DNA from: an uncultured Clostridia bacterium
GTDB lineage: Bacteria > Bacillota_A > Clostridia > Oscillospirales > Oscillospiraceae
Assembly (NCBI GenBank): GCA_949289625.1
Contig: CASEPH010000087.1
Coordinates: 1 to 47,964, forward strand
DNA length: 47,964 bases
Reading direction: 5' to 3'
Position 1 is the stretch's first letter, and each line of letters starts with the position of its first letter. The position numbers were made by a program, and so were the translations under genes. Of this stretch, positions 35,128-43,848 are shown in pieces. A model generated the notes under the pieces. It was given only the letters and a program-made list of their open reading frames with translations, ran no database searches and had not been told where the DNA came from.

Positions 35128-37062
35128 TTAGAATACAGTGAGCTGCACGTCTCCGGTATAGGTGCCGGGACGAAGCTCCACGGCTTTGCCATCTACAGTC
35201 AGAGTGAGTGTGCCGTGCTCCGGACGAATGACAGCACCGGGGGCCACAGTCAGGCTGGACAGATAACAGCTTCCGCAGACAGTCCAGGAAGAACGCTCAT
35301 CCAGAGATACGATCACGCCGTTGTTGATGACTGGTGCAGGAGTGTTGACAACCTCGCCCAGCTCCTCGCAGTTCTCTTTGGAGACCTTGGGGACTCTGTG
35401 TTTGGAAACCGATGCGGTAATACAACCTGTATAGGAGACGTTTTTCAGGGTAATGCTCAGATTCTTGGCAGCCGGGCCGCCAAAGGAGGGCATGGAAAAT
35501 CCGCCCTCAGGCATAGGAGGCATGTCGCCGCCCATAGGTGGCATTCCGCCGGGCATGGGGGGCATATCGCCGCCCATAGGAGGCATCCCGCCGGGCATGG
35601 GAGGCATGTCACCGCCCATAGGAGGCATCCCGGCAGGCATAGGGGGCATCCCTTCGGGGGGGCCGCCTGCAGGCATACCCGGGAATGGGCCGTTCTTCTC
35701 CATATCAGCCACAGCATTGGGTGCGGAGGCCAGAAGATTTTCGCCGCCGGTGTCCGCCTTCCGGTTGGAGGAACCGTTGAAGATATCGCCGGTGAGGGTC
35801 ATGTCGGAGAATACCGCCACAACGTCGGCGCCTGGAACCGCAGTCAGAAGATCCCGGCCCTCCACAGGTGTGTCATCCTCTGTGGGCTCGCAGTAATAGC
35901 CGGTGGGATTACCGGGGTCGTCGCTGTCCATGACCTGCAGAATCACGCCGTTTTTGGGGGTAAGAACGGAATCGGTCACATGGAACTCCGTGCTGCAGCC
36001 TTTGACCACAAAGGTGGTCTCATCGGTGTTCAGGGTGCTGCCTTCCACCTCCAAAAGACCGGAATTCATGGAACTTACGGTGGCGAATCGGCCGGATTCC
36101 ACAACAGTACCGTCCTTAAAACTGCCGCTGCCTTTGCCCATCATCAGGATCATGCCGTAATCGGCGGCTTTTACGGTGGAGTTTTTGAAGTTTACTTCGC
36201 AGTCGCCAATGGAGAGAGCGCCGTAGCCGCTTGTTCCGGTGATCTCCACATTGGAATCGTTGATATACATCCGGCAGCGTTTGACGCCGTCGGTGGACAT
36301 GACGCCCCAGCCATCTGCGGTGATGTCGCAGCGGTTGTAGGTGGCGTTTGCATAGTCCAGAAGATTAGTGGCCCGGCAGTTGCCCCGGAGACCCAGCATC
36401 CAGGGGACCCGACGCATAACGCCAGGCGGGGAGACTTTGATGGTGTCCTCATAGTCAGCGTTCAATACGCCGCCTTTTGTGTGAATTTTGGTGTCGTTGA
36501 CCTCCAACTCCACATGTTCACCGGCGTAGATGGCCACCCGGGCCGCGCCGTGGGTGGTGATATCGGAGTTCTGTACCACGAGCTTTCCGTTTCCGGCCCC
36601 GGCAATGGCCGCTCCCCAGCCGGCAAAGTCGCTGCCGCCATTGCCCAGCATTTGAATATTTGCGTTGTCTACCACCAGTGTATCTCCCTCGGGAATGGAG
36701 GCAAACACGCCGTTGACGGCCTCCTCCATAGAGGTAATAGATACACCGGAGACGCCGCTTTCGGAAATGGCACCGCCAAGGGCCATGGAACGAACAGACT
36801 TTTCAGGTGCAGGTTTGCCATTTTCAAAGGTCACAGCAGCTCGAAAATCGAGGTCCTGATACTTTAATACGTCTGTGACCTCCAGCACTACGTCTCCTTC
36901 GTATTGGCCGGGGAGCAGGGGGATGTTTTCACCGTTATAGACTAAAGTCACCAATTTACCCTCGGGCGGGACAATCCTCCCAGTCTCGGTGAGGGTCAGA
37001 CCGAACAGGTGGGTGGTCTCAGTGATGTTCCAGACGGCATCCACTTTTTTGAATGTTTTCAT
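35128..37062 (-). CDS. Beta-helix-like repetitive protein with a Met/Pro/Gly minisatellite
   Basis: The 644-residue protein has many short beta-strand-turn units of the type NADYED, NSTVKAADYGMIL and GSTLNTDETTFVV, consistent with a right-handed parallel beta-helix from about residue 130 to 430. Two similar edge modules surround it: GRIVPPEGKLVTLVYNGENI near the start and AVIRPEHGTLTLTVDGKAV at the end. Residues about 470-517 are a tandem repeat of MPPMPGGMPPMGGD. No signal peptide, transmembrane segment or lipobox is visible, and I recognise no catalytic motif. I chose ATG 37062 because AAAGGAG is correctly placed; the frame is open to 37161. It is first in the minus-strand glycosidase series and starts from a TGGACA-type promoter. 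Function unknown; glycan binding or cleavage is the simplest guess. Confidence 0.75.
   Translation of the reverse strand: MKTFKKVDAVWNITETTHLFGLTLTETGRIVPPEGKLVTLVYNGENIPLLPGQYEGDVVLEVTDVLKYQDLDFRAAVTFENGKPAPEKSVRSMALGGAISESGVSGVSITSMEEAVNGVFASIPEGDTLVVDNANIQMLGNGGSDFAGWGAAIAGAGNGKLVVQNSDITTHGAARVAIYAGEHVELEVNDTKIHTKGGVLNADYEDTIKVSPPGVMRRVPWMLGLRGNCRATNLLDYANATYNRCDITADGWGVMSTDGVKRCRMYINDSNVEITGTSGYGALSIGDCEVNFKNSTVKAADYGMILMMGKGSGSFKDGTVVESGRFATVSSMNSGLLEVEGSTLNTDETTFVVKGCSTEFHVTDSVLTPKNGVILQVMDSDDPGNPTGYYCEPTEDDTPVEGRDLLTAVPGADVVAVFSDMTLTGDIFNGSSNRKADTGGENLLASAPNAVADMEKNGPFPGMPAGGPPEGMPPMPAGMPPMGGDMPPMPGGMPPMGGDMPPMPGGMPPMGGDMPPMPEGGFSMPSFGGPAAKNLSITLKNVSYTGCITASVSKHRVPKVSKENCEELGEVVNTPAPVINNGVIVSLDERSSWTVCGSCYLSSLTVAPGAVIRPEHGTLTLTVDGKAVELRPGTYTGDVQLTVF
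35511..35652 (-). repeat. 42-bp tandem repeat inside the beta-helix gene
   Basis: Three complete 42-bp units (35511-35552, 35553-35594, 35595-35636) and a partial fourth encode a 14-residue Met/Pro/Gly/Asp motif in frame. Units differ at several synonymous and near-synonymous sites, so the array is not freshly duplicated. The unit length is a multiple of three, so copy-number change would keep the frame. Confidence 0.9.
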
Positions 37063-37105
37063 CTGTATGGCTCCTTTCTGAATTGATTGAAATATCTCTG
37101 TGTCT

Positions 37106-37134
37106 ATCGTATCGAATGAATAAAGGTTTGTCCA
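37106..37134 (-). promoter_or_regulatory. Promoter of the beta-helix gene (TGGACA type)
   Basis: On the minus strand TTGGACA (TGGACA at 37129-37134) and TACGAT (37106-37111) are 17 bp apart, 43 bp upstream of the ATG at 37062. The -35 context GAATTGGACAAA is the same as in the promoter at 41688. Confidence 0.6.
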
Positions 37135-37272
37135 ATTCAGAAAGCGTATAGAGTTATACAAAAATAATTGATTGCCCTTATTTTATTTAGGTATTACTAA
37201 GAAATCACTCAGAAAGGGCTGCGTTCCTTTGGGAAAATGAGAATAAAATACCTGTTTTGGTGAACAAAAGCG

Positions 37273-37301
37273 TGGCTTCATGCGATTAGATATCCTATAA
37301 T
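37273..37301 (+). promoter_or_regulatory. Promoter of the solute-binding lipoprotein gene
   Basis: TGGCTT (37273-37278) and a perfect TATAAT (37296-37301) are 17 bp apart, 38 bp before the chosen start codon. Confidence 0.6.
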
Positions 37302-37339
37302 GCAAATGGACCCCAAAAACAGAGAGAGGAATGATGGAA

Positions 37340-39034
37340 ATGAAAAAGAAATTATCCCTTCTGCTGGCACTGACCCTGCTGCTTGCTTTGTGCGCGGGTT
37401 GCGGCGATACCTCAGGGAGCGTGTCATCCGGGATTCCCGCGCAGGAGACACAGACAGCACAGTCGGACCATACTGTGCCGGAAGCAGTGCAGGAGCCGGT
37501 TTCTGACGCCGAGCTTTCATCTGCAGAGACTGCGATGGAGATTCCGAACAAGCTGCCGGAGAGTTATCCCATGCTTTCTGAGGAGGGCATGACCCTGACG
37601 GCACTCCAGTCCACCAATCCCAATTTGCAGGACTTAATCACGGACTACGGTGATTTGCCCTGGTGGCAGTGGCTCACGGAGCGTACCGGCGTCACCTTTG
37701 AATGGCAGATGGCATCTTTTGCGTCCATGGAGGAACAGTTCAATCTGCTGATTGCCGCCAATGATCTATGCAATATCAATATGACCGGTATGTATTACAA
37801 CGACGGTATTACAAATGCGGTAGAGAACGATATTTTTGTGGATATTGCGCCGTATTTGGATGAATATGCGCCAGACTATAAGGCCATCACTATGCAGGAC
37901 CATGTGCGGCCGGTGGTGTATGATGAAAACGGAAGCATGATCGCCTTTTACGAGGTCGGCATGAAGGAATTCACGCCCAATAACGGCGTGATCATTCGCG
38001 GCGATCTGCTGGAAGCACAAGGTCTGGATGTGCCGGTTACCTATGACCAATATGAGGATGCGCTCACAAAATTGAAGGATGCTTACAATATCCCCGGCCC
38101 GATCTATATCTATCCGGACAACACCCGCTGGCTTTCCTCAGGTAAAAATGTGCAGATGGGCTTCTCCCTGGGCGAGAACGGGGAGGCGATCTACGGCCCT
38201 GTGGAGGATGGCTTCCGGGAGTATCTGAAGATCGTCAACCGCTGGTACGAAAACGGGCTGATCTACAAGGATTTCTATGTGATTCCCGATGGGCAGAACA
38301 TCAACTATATGATCTCCCAGATGTCCTCCGGCGACAGCATCGCAACCTTTGGGTACTGCGAATTTGCCAATATGATCGCATTGGACGAGGGACAAAATCT
38401 GGTGGCCGGATATATTCCGCGAGACAACGAGGAGGATACGGTACATCTGACAGAGGGGATCGATTCCATTGTCGGTGTGGAAAAGAGCTACTATGTTGGA
38501 CCCAACTCCACGGAGGAGGAAGTGCAGGCTATCTGTATGCTTATGAATTACTTCTACACGGAGGAGGGGGCCCTGTTCGCCAACTACGGTGTGGAGGGCG
38601 AGACCTATGAACTGCGGGAGGACGGATCGCCCTGGTATACGGATTTAATTATCAACAACCCGGACGGTTTGTCCCAAACCCAGGCACTGTGTTTCTATGT
38701 GGGCTATATGGTGCCTGCCTACGCGGATTATACCAAGTACAATATCTCAACCCTTACCACATGGGCCGACTTTGTGGAAGCCTGGGGCACAGCGGACAAT
38801 ACCTTGAATATGCCGCAGGTATCGCTGAACCAGCAGGAACAGGAGGTTTACAGTGCGGCGGCCTCCGATGTGGATACCTACATGGACGAGAACATTATCC
38901 GCTTTATTATTGGAGAGCTGGACCCCAACGATGACGCGGCTTGGGATAACTATATTTCCGATATGGAGCGACTGGGGGTTCGAGATATGATCGAAGTCTA
39001 TCAGGCGGCGCTGGATCGTTTTAACGCTGCGTAG
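37340..39034 (+). CDS. Extracellular solute-binding lipoprotein (family 1-like)
   Basis: The 564-residue protein has a lipoprotein signal, KKKLSLLLALTLLLALCAGC, with the probable lipidated Cys in CAGCGD. A Ser/Thr/Glu-rich linker follows, then a large binding-protein domain of the LplA/YtcQ-like extracellular family 1 type (WLTERTGVTFEWQMA, GVEGETYELREDGS). I chose ATG 37340 because the AGAGAGGA site lies 9 bases upstream of it; ATGs at 37331 and 37334 are too close. Such lipoproteins bind sugars or oligosaccharides for an ABC importer, but no permease or ATPase gene is adjacent. Two degraded relatives (1404-1562, 10732-11557) and a second full-size one (46613) are in the window. A long hairpin terminator follows. 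Confidence 0.88.
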   Translation: MKKKLSLLLALTLLLALCAGCGDTSGSVSSGIPAQETQTAQSDHTVPEAVQEPVSDAELSSAETAMEIPNKLPESYPMLSEEGMTLTALQSTNPNLQDLITDYGDLPWWQWLTERTGVTFEWQMASFASMEEQFNLLIAANDLCNINMTGMYYNDGITNAVENDIFVDIAPYLDEYAPDYKAITMQDHVRPVVYDENGSMIAFYEVGMKEFTPNNGVIIRGDLLEAQGLDVPVTYDQYEDALTKLKDAYNIPGPIYIYPDNTRWLSSGKNVQMGFSLGENGEAIYGPVEDGFREYLKIVNRWYENGLIYKDFYVIPDGQNINYMISQMSSGDSIATFGYCEFANMIALDEGQNLVAGYIPRDNEEDTVHLTEGIDSIVGVEKSYYVGPNSTEEEVQAICMLMNYFYTEEGALFANYGVEGETYELREDGSPWYTDLIINNPDGLSQTQALCFYVGYMVPAYADYTKYNISTLTTWADFVEAWGTADNTLNMPQVSLNQQEQEVYSAAASDVDTYMDENIIRFIIGELDPNDDAAWDNYISDMERLGVRDMIEVYQAALDRFNAA

Positions 39035-39046
39035 CATCGAAAAATG

Positions 39047-39086
39047 AAATTTGCGTTCCGGACAAAACTGTCCGGAACGCAAATTT
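39047..39086. terminator. Long perfect hairpin between the binding-protein and LysR genes
   Basis: AAATTTGCGTTCCGGACA (39047-39064) and TGTCCGGAACGCAAATTT (39069-39086) are an exact 18-bp inverted repeat with an AAAC loop. It begins 13 bases after the stop codon. It is probably the terminator of the lipoprotein gene; being 67 bp before the LysR start, it could also serve as an operator. Confidence 0.75.
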
Positions 39087-39152
39087 GCATAAAGAAAGTT
39101 TATATGCTATTATTATAGAATAACGGATTTATAAAAGCAGGAGGCGGTTCCC

Positions 39153-40046
39153 TTGGAAATCAGGCAGCTTCGATATTTCATTGCCGTGGCGGATACTCTG
39201 AGTTTTAGCCGAGCAGCGGAGAGCGTATACCTTTCTCAGTCAGCTCTTTCCCGGCAAATCATGGACCTGGAGCGAGAGGTGGGACTGCCGCTGCTTCGCA
39301 GAAGTACCCGTCAGGTAGAACTGACGGATGCAGGACGAGCGCTTCAGAAAAGTGCCAAGGAGCTGATCTCCCGCTGGGAGAAAATGCTGCCGGAGGTTCG
39401 GAACCAGGTGGCAGAGGAGCAGCAGGCTCTGTCGCTGACCATCGGTGTGGATGCCAGGGCTTTGGCGGATCCTATGCGGCGGAAGAAGTTCCTGTCCGCT
39501 CTCTATGAAATGCGCCGGAGTTATCCCGGCTTTCGGGTACTCTTGCGGAATCGGGATTATCAGGAATTGATGAAGGGACTTTCTGAACAAAGCTTGGACT
39601 GTGTGCTGGTGTGTGACCGGGAGCTGGAAAAGAAAGCAGATATTATGCAGGAAACCTATACCCAGGAGGACATGGTACTGGTATTCCGGAGTGCCAATGC
39701 TCATACGGATGGAGAGCATGCCGATATTATCATGAACCGGGGTTTGATTTTGGTGGATAAGGAGCCCCAAGGACTGTATCATATTATCCACATTCTTAGC
39801 GATCTGCGTTTGGAACCCCAGATTCGTTTTTGTGAGAGCCTGGAGGATATGACCATGACCATAGAAACAGGAGAGAGCGCGGCCATTCTGCCGGAGTCCG
39901 TGGTGGCGAAGCTCAACAATCCGGAACTTCAGATTCTGCACCTTCCCAGCGAGCATACCAAGCTGTCCCTTTCCTTGTTATGGGGAAAAAACCAGGCCAA
40001 TCCATTGATTCCGATATTGCGGGATCAGTTAAAGCAGCTCATATAA
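39153..40046 (+). CDS. LysR-family regulator
   Basis: The 297-residue protein has a typical LysR HTH (EIRQLRYFIAVADTLSFSRA, then YLSQSALSRQIMDLEREVGL) and an effector domain. Translation begins at TTG 39153, 8 bases after AGGAGG. It lies between the solute-binding lipoprotein gene and the convergent CoA-transferase gene and is not divergent from an obvious target, so its regulon is unclear. The nearest candidates are the lipoprotein and the CoA-transferase/OYE divergon downstream. Confidence 0.86.
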   Translation: MEIRQLRYFIAVADTLSFSRAAESVYLSQSALSRQIMDLEREVGLPLLRRSTRQVELTDAGRALQKSAKELISRWEKMLPEVRNQVAEEQQALSLTIGVDARALADPMRRKKFLSALYEMRRSYPGFRVLLRNRDYQELMKGLSEQSLDCVLVCDRELEKKADIMQETYTQEDMVLVFRSANAHTDGEHADIIMNRGLILVDKEPQGLYHIIHILSDLRLEPQIRFCESLEDMTMTIETGESAAILPESVVAKLNNPELQILHLPSEHTKLSLSLLWGKNQANPLIPILRDQLKQLI

Positions 40047-40082
40047 AAAGAGGATCTCCCCGATTGGGGAGGTCTTCTTTTT
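40045..40082. terminator. Bidirectional terminator between LysR and CoA-transferase genes
   Basis: AAAAAGAGGATCTCCCC pairs with GGGGAGGTCTTCTTTTT around a GATT loop. The left arm overlaps the LysR stop codon, and the T-run serves LysR while the A-run serves the convergent gene. Confidence 0.88.
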
Positions 40083-40116
40083 GAGGTATATTCCGGGTGG
40101 CAAAAGCCATAAAGAA

Positions 40117-41424
40117 TCAGATAAAGCTCAGCATCTTTGCTTGGCGTCTCAGTTCGGACCGGTCGTCAGGATGGGCGATGGCAATGAGTTCTGTGGCCCG
40201 TTCAGAAATGGTTTTGCCCTTAAGTTTGGCGATGCCGTACTCGGTGACAATATAGTCCACGTAATTCCGGGGCGTGGTGACCACGGCACCAGGGGTCAGG
40301 GTGCATTTGATCTTGCTCTGGCCCTTTGCGGTGCGGGCCGGGAAGGCCAAAATTCCCTTGCCACCATTGGAACGGTAGGTGCCGTAGGCAAAACAGAACC
40401 CGCCGCCGGAGCCGGAGATCTGCTTGGGGCCGATGGATTCGGCACAGACCTGACCGGTCAGGTCGATCTCCACCAGGGTGTTGATGGAAACCATGTTGTC
40501 CTGCCGGGCAATGTTGAAGGGGTCCACCACCTCGTAGCCCGAGCGGAGGATGCAGTCCTCCCGGCTCTGGAGGAACGGATACAGTTCCGGTACACCCTCG
40601 GCAAAGGCGCAGACATGGAGACCCTTGTCGTAGGTCTTTCTGGCGCCGGTGATGACACCGGCCTGAATCAGTTCCATCATGGAGGTGGTGAACATCTCCG
40701 AGTGGATGCCAAGATCATGCTTGTCTTTCAGGAATGTGCCGACGGCGTTGGGAATACCGCCGATGCCCAACTGGATGGTGTCGCCGTCGCTGACCAGGGA
40801 GGCTACCGCCTCGCCGATCTTCCGCTCCAACGGCGAGGATTCAATGCTGGGCACCGTATACTCCGGACGGTCTACCTCCACCACCATGGCAACATCCCGG
40901 ATATTGATCTTCTGCGCGCCGTGCATTTTGTGAAGATTGGGATTGACTTCCACGATGATGGTCTTGTGCCCTTCGATGGCGTCCAGCATACCAAGGCCGT
41001 CCGCCGCGTGGTTCATGGGGACGCAGAAGTCACCATTTTCATCCATGGGTGTGGAGGCGGTAACGGCAATGTTGGCCGGGTGTCCGGTGATCGCGGTGGT
41101 GTAGTAGCTCTGAAGATCTGTGGTTACATAATCCACCAGACCCATGGGCAGGGAGTTTTTATAGAAGGTGGGGCCGAAGAAGTAGTTGTACATTTCAATG
41201 TGGCCCTTCATACTGGGGTCCACCATAAATGGGTACAGGCCGCTGCGGCCCTTCCAAACCTTGACGTTTTCCACCCGGGGAGCAATCTCATGGATATGGG
41301 ACAAAAATTCTCCCGGTTCGGAATAGTTGTTGGTGGTAAAGATCACATCACCGGATTTTATGGAATCCAAAACATCCTGCATGGTACATTTTTTCTCTTG
41401 ATACAGTTTTTCAAAATCTGTCAT
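40117..41424 (-). CDS. Acetyl-CoA hydrolase/transferase family CoA-transferase
   Basis: The 435-residue protein belongs to the butyryl-CoA:acetate / 4-hydroxybutyrate CoA-transferase family. The catalytic glutamate is probably Glu243 in LGIHSEMFT. Other signatures are DTIQLGIGGIPNAV, the CoA-binding GSGGGFCFAYGTY region and the end motif NYVDYIVTEYGIAKLKGK. It moves CoA between a short-chain acyl-CoA and acetate or another acid. The ATG at 41424 has AAGGAG 8 bases upstream; the frame also opens at a GTG at 41433. It diverges from the second OYE-type reductase, so it could activate the acid that this enzyme reduces, or recycle CoA from its product. The specific acids cannot be told from sequence. 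Confidence 0.85.
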   Translation of the reverse strand: MTDFEKLYQEKKCTMQDVLDSIKSGDVIFTTNNYSEPGEFLSHIHEIAPRVENVKVWKGRSGLYPFMVDPSMKGHIEMYNYFFGPTFYKNSLPMGLVDYVTTDLQSYYTTAITGHPANIAVTASTPMDENGDFCVPMNHAADGLGMLDAIEGHKTIIVEVNPNLHKMHGAQKINIRDVAMVVEVDRPEYTVPSIESSPLERKIGEAVASLVSDGDTIQLGIGGIPNAVGTFLKDKHDLGIHSEMFTTSMMELIQAGVITGARKTYDKGLHVCAFAEGVPELYPFLQSREDCILRSGYEVVDPFNIARQDNMVSINTLVEIDLTGQVCAESIGPKQISGSGGGFCFAYGTYRSNGGKGILAFPARTAKGQSKIKCTLTPGAVVTTPRNYVDYIVTEYGIAKLKGKTISERATELIAIAHPDDRSELRRQAKMLSFI

Positions 41425-41752
41425 AGGGATCACTCCTTTTGTGTTGCTTTCGATTTGAAGTATACAGAATATCAGCCGAAAAGAGAAATAACAGATTTAC
41501 ATACCTTTTTTTCTATTTATTCGTTTCCGGCATAAGTAAAAATGAGCGGCCGGATCAAAGATGGCTTATGAGGCTGCAAAGGCCGGAAAGTGGCTCTTGA
41601 CGAATTGCAACAAGATGTGCGGACACATATAAAGTGATTTATGCAAATTGCATGAAGAATCCGTATGGACTGATACGAAATACGAATTGGACAAATAAAG
41701 ACGGGTGCGGTATGCTCAAATCAGATAATTATATAAGCAAGGAGGAAATCCG
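41425..41752. promoter_or_regulatory. Divergent regulatory region CoA-transferase / OYE-type reductase
   Basis: This 328-bp stretch has no gene I can support. It contains a possible minus-strand -10 for the CoA-transferase (TATACT, 41459-41464) and the TGGACA-type promoter of the OYE gene. It also has an odd palindrome, ATGCAA-A-TTGCAT, at 41641-41653, about 35 bp ahead of that promoter's -35 box. That is where a LysR-type activator would be expected to bind. Confidence 0.5.
41688..41716 (+). promoter_or_regulatory. Promoter of the OYE-type reductase at 41753 (TGGACA type)
   Basis: TGGACA (41688-41693, preceded by T) and TATGCT (41711-41716) are 17 bp apart, 36 bp before the start codon. AAGGAGG precedes the ATG. 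Confidence 0.6.
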
Positions 41753-43732
41753 ATGAATACGCAATACCCGCATCTGTTTTCGCCGATTACGATCGGTGGT
41801 GTGACTTATAAGAACCGAATATTTCAGGCTCCAGCCACGCCTATCGTCCTCCAGCAGGACGAGAACTATCCCACCGAAGCCTATACGGAATATTACTGCG
41901 AAAAGGCGCGGGGCGGTACGGCAAACGTCTGTGTGGCAGGCCATATTATGAATCCCAACGGCCCAACTGTTCCCGGCTTTCACAATATCAGCCTGCGGGA
42001 TCCCAGGTACACCAAGTACTGGGCGCAGTTTGTGGATAAGATCCATTTCTATGGGGCCAAATGCTCCATTGAATTCCTGTCCTTTATGTACTCCGGCTGG
42101 ACCGGCGGAAAAAAGGGGCAGGGGGAGCATTTCTTCTATTCCATTAATGGGGAGAAGGGGCCGGATGGTTCAGAACGTCCCATGTTGACCCGGGAGGCCA
42201 TGGAGGCCATTGCCGAGGACTATGCAAATTGTGCAGAGATTGCCATGCAGGTTGGCTTTGACGGAATTTTGATTCATGGCGGCCATGGGCTGGTGATCCA
42301 CCGGTTCTTAAGCCCCCTGTGGAACAAGCGAACCGACGAGTTTGGCGGCAGCTTTGAAAACCGTGCCCGGTTCCCGCTGATGATTCTGGATAAGATTCGG
42401 GAGCGTGTAGGCAGAAAAATGGTCATTGAGTACCGTATCTCCGGTTCCGAGCTGGCGGATATCTGCGAGTTTCCGGGTGCGGAGGAGCAGTTTGGTCCTG
42501 AGGATGTGGCAAGATTTCTGAATTTGGCGGGGGACCGCATCGACATTGCCCACATCTCCGCCGGAAATATGTCCATCCCGCATTCCGAGGCCATCATGCA
42601 CCCGACGATCTTTGCCAAGCCTGCGAACAATGCCTATCTTGCCAAGAAGGTCAAGGAGATCGGTGTGCCTCAGCCGGTGTTGACCCTGGGCGCTTTCCTG
42701 GACCCGGCGCTGATGGAGGAGACACTTGCCAAGGGCGAGGCGGACATCATTTCCATGGCCCGGGGGACCATTGCAGACCCGGAGCTTCCCAACAAGGCCA
42801 GAACTGGACGTACCGATGAAATTGTGCCCTGTATCAAATGCTTCAACTGTCTGGACCATTCCCGGCAGCTTCTGTACCGCTGCGGTGTAAATCCCACTGT
42901 GGGTCGGGAGAAATTCCTTCGAGAGCATAAACCCGATGCAGTGGCATCCAAGCGTGTGGCCATCATAGGCGGCGGTCCGGCGGGTATGGCTGCGGCCATC
43001 TACGCCGCACAGATGGGGCATATCCCCACCATCTTTGAAAAGAAAGATCACTTGGGCGGCAAGCTGGTATGTGCCAGCACGGCGGCGTTCAAATATGACT
43101 TGAAACGCTTTCTGGAGTATCAGGAGCATATGGTAAACAAGCTTCTTGTGGAAGTTCGCCTTGGAGTTGAGGCCACCCCGGAGATGATTCGGAAAGAGGG
43201 TTTTGACGCAGTCTTTGCGGCGGTGGGTTCGCAGGCGTTTTTGCCGCCTATCCCCGGTATTGACGGTAAAAATGTAATGATTGCTGAGGAATGCTATGAC
43301 AAGATGGATGATTTGGGTGAGCGCATTGTCATCATCGGCGGTGGGGAAATCGGCTGTGAGACAGCGTTGGCGCTGAAGGAAGCAGGGAAATTCGTCACTA
43401 TCATCGAAATGCTGCCGGAGCTGGCGCCGGAGACCTTCCATCTGACCCGGGACATCATGCTCTGGCGGGTGTCCAAGGAGGTCAACGCCTACACTGGCGC
43501 GTCCTGCAAAGAGATCACGGAGAACAGTGTCCGCTTCATTGATAAGGACGGAACCGAGCAGAGCATTCCTGCTGACCATGTAATCATCTCTGCGGGAATG
43601 CGGCCCCAAAGCGCGTTGGCGGAGCAATTCCGGGACGCGGCGCCGGAGTTCCGGGCCATTGGAGACTGTACTGTGGCCAAGAACGTCCGCATTGCTACCC
43701 AGACCGCTTATGATGCGGTAATGAATCTGTGA
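41753..43732 (+). CDS. Old-Yellow-Enzyme-type NADH:flavin oxidoreductase with [4Fe-4S] and FAD domains, second copy
   Basis: The 659-residue protein has the FMN TIM barrel with the HGGHGLVIHRFLSP active-site strand and RTDEFGGSFENRARFP. The iron-sulfur motif is Cys360-x2-Cys363-x2-Cys366 with a further Cys in RCGVNP. FAD- and NAD-binding folds follow (VAIIGGGPAGMAAAIYAA, IVIIGGGEIGCETALAL). It belongs to the 2,4-dienoyl-CoA/enoate reductase and BaiCD/BaiH-like group. Compared with 14316-16298 the substrate-facing strand differs and the barrel has an extra segment around FPGAEEQFGPED. It diverges from the CoA-transferase and is followed, 116 bp on, by a ferredoxin-FAD fusion gene and LysR. This arrangement suggests successive reductions of one unsaturated substrate. 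Confidence 0.88.
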   Translation: MNTQYPHLFSPITIGGVTYKNRIFQAPATPIVLQQDENYPTEAYTEYYCEKARGGTANVCVAGHIMNPNGPTVPGFHNISLRDPRYTKYWAQFVDKIHFYGAKCSIEFLSFMYSGWTGGKKGQGEHFFYSINGEKGPDGSERPMLTREAMEAIAEDYANCAEIAMQVGFDGILIHGGHGLVIHRFLSPLWNKRTDEFGGSFENRARFPLMILDKIRERVGRKMVIEYRISGSELADICEFPGAEEQFGPEDVARFLNLAGDRIDIAHISAGNMSIPHSEAIMHPTIFAKPANNAYLAKKVKEIGVPQPVLTLGAFLDPALMEETLAKGEADIISMARGTIADPELPNKARTGRTDEIVPCIKCFNCLDHSRQLLYRCGVNPTVGREKFLREHKPDAVASKRVAIIGGGPAGMAAAIYAAQMGHIPTIFEKKDHLGGKLVCASTAAFKYDLKRFLEYQEHMVNKLLVEVRLGVEATPEMIRKEGFDAVFAAVGSQAFLPPIPGIDGKNVMIAEECYDKMDDLGERIVIIGGGEIGCETALALKEAGKFVTIIEMLPELAPETFHLTRDIMLWRVSKEVNAYTGASCKEITENSVRFIDKDGTEQSIPADHVIISAGMRPQSALAEQFRDAAPEFRAIGDCTVAKNVRIATQTAYDAVMNL

Positions 43733-43786
43733 TGGGATTTATGCCTTTTATGAATAAATCTTTCAACAACTAGAAATAAAACGCAT

Positions 43787-43814
43787 TGGACAAAAAACGC
43801 AAATGGAATATTGT
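43787..43814 (+). promoter_or_regulatory. Promoter of the ferredoxin-FAD/LysR operon at 43849 (TGGACA type)
   Basis: TTGGACA (TGGACA at 43787-43792) and TATTGT (43809-43814) are 16 bp apart, 34 bp before the ATG. No terminator was seen after the OYE gene, so read-through is also possible. Confidence 0.55.
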
Positions 43815-43848
43815 AAATTTGTAGAATACCAACAAGGAGGAAGATGCT

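Noticed and set aside
35511..35652. CRISPR array or intergenic repeat
   Set aside because: The units are directly adjacent without spacers and lie in frame inside a coding sequence.
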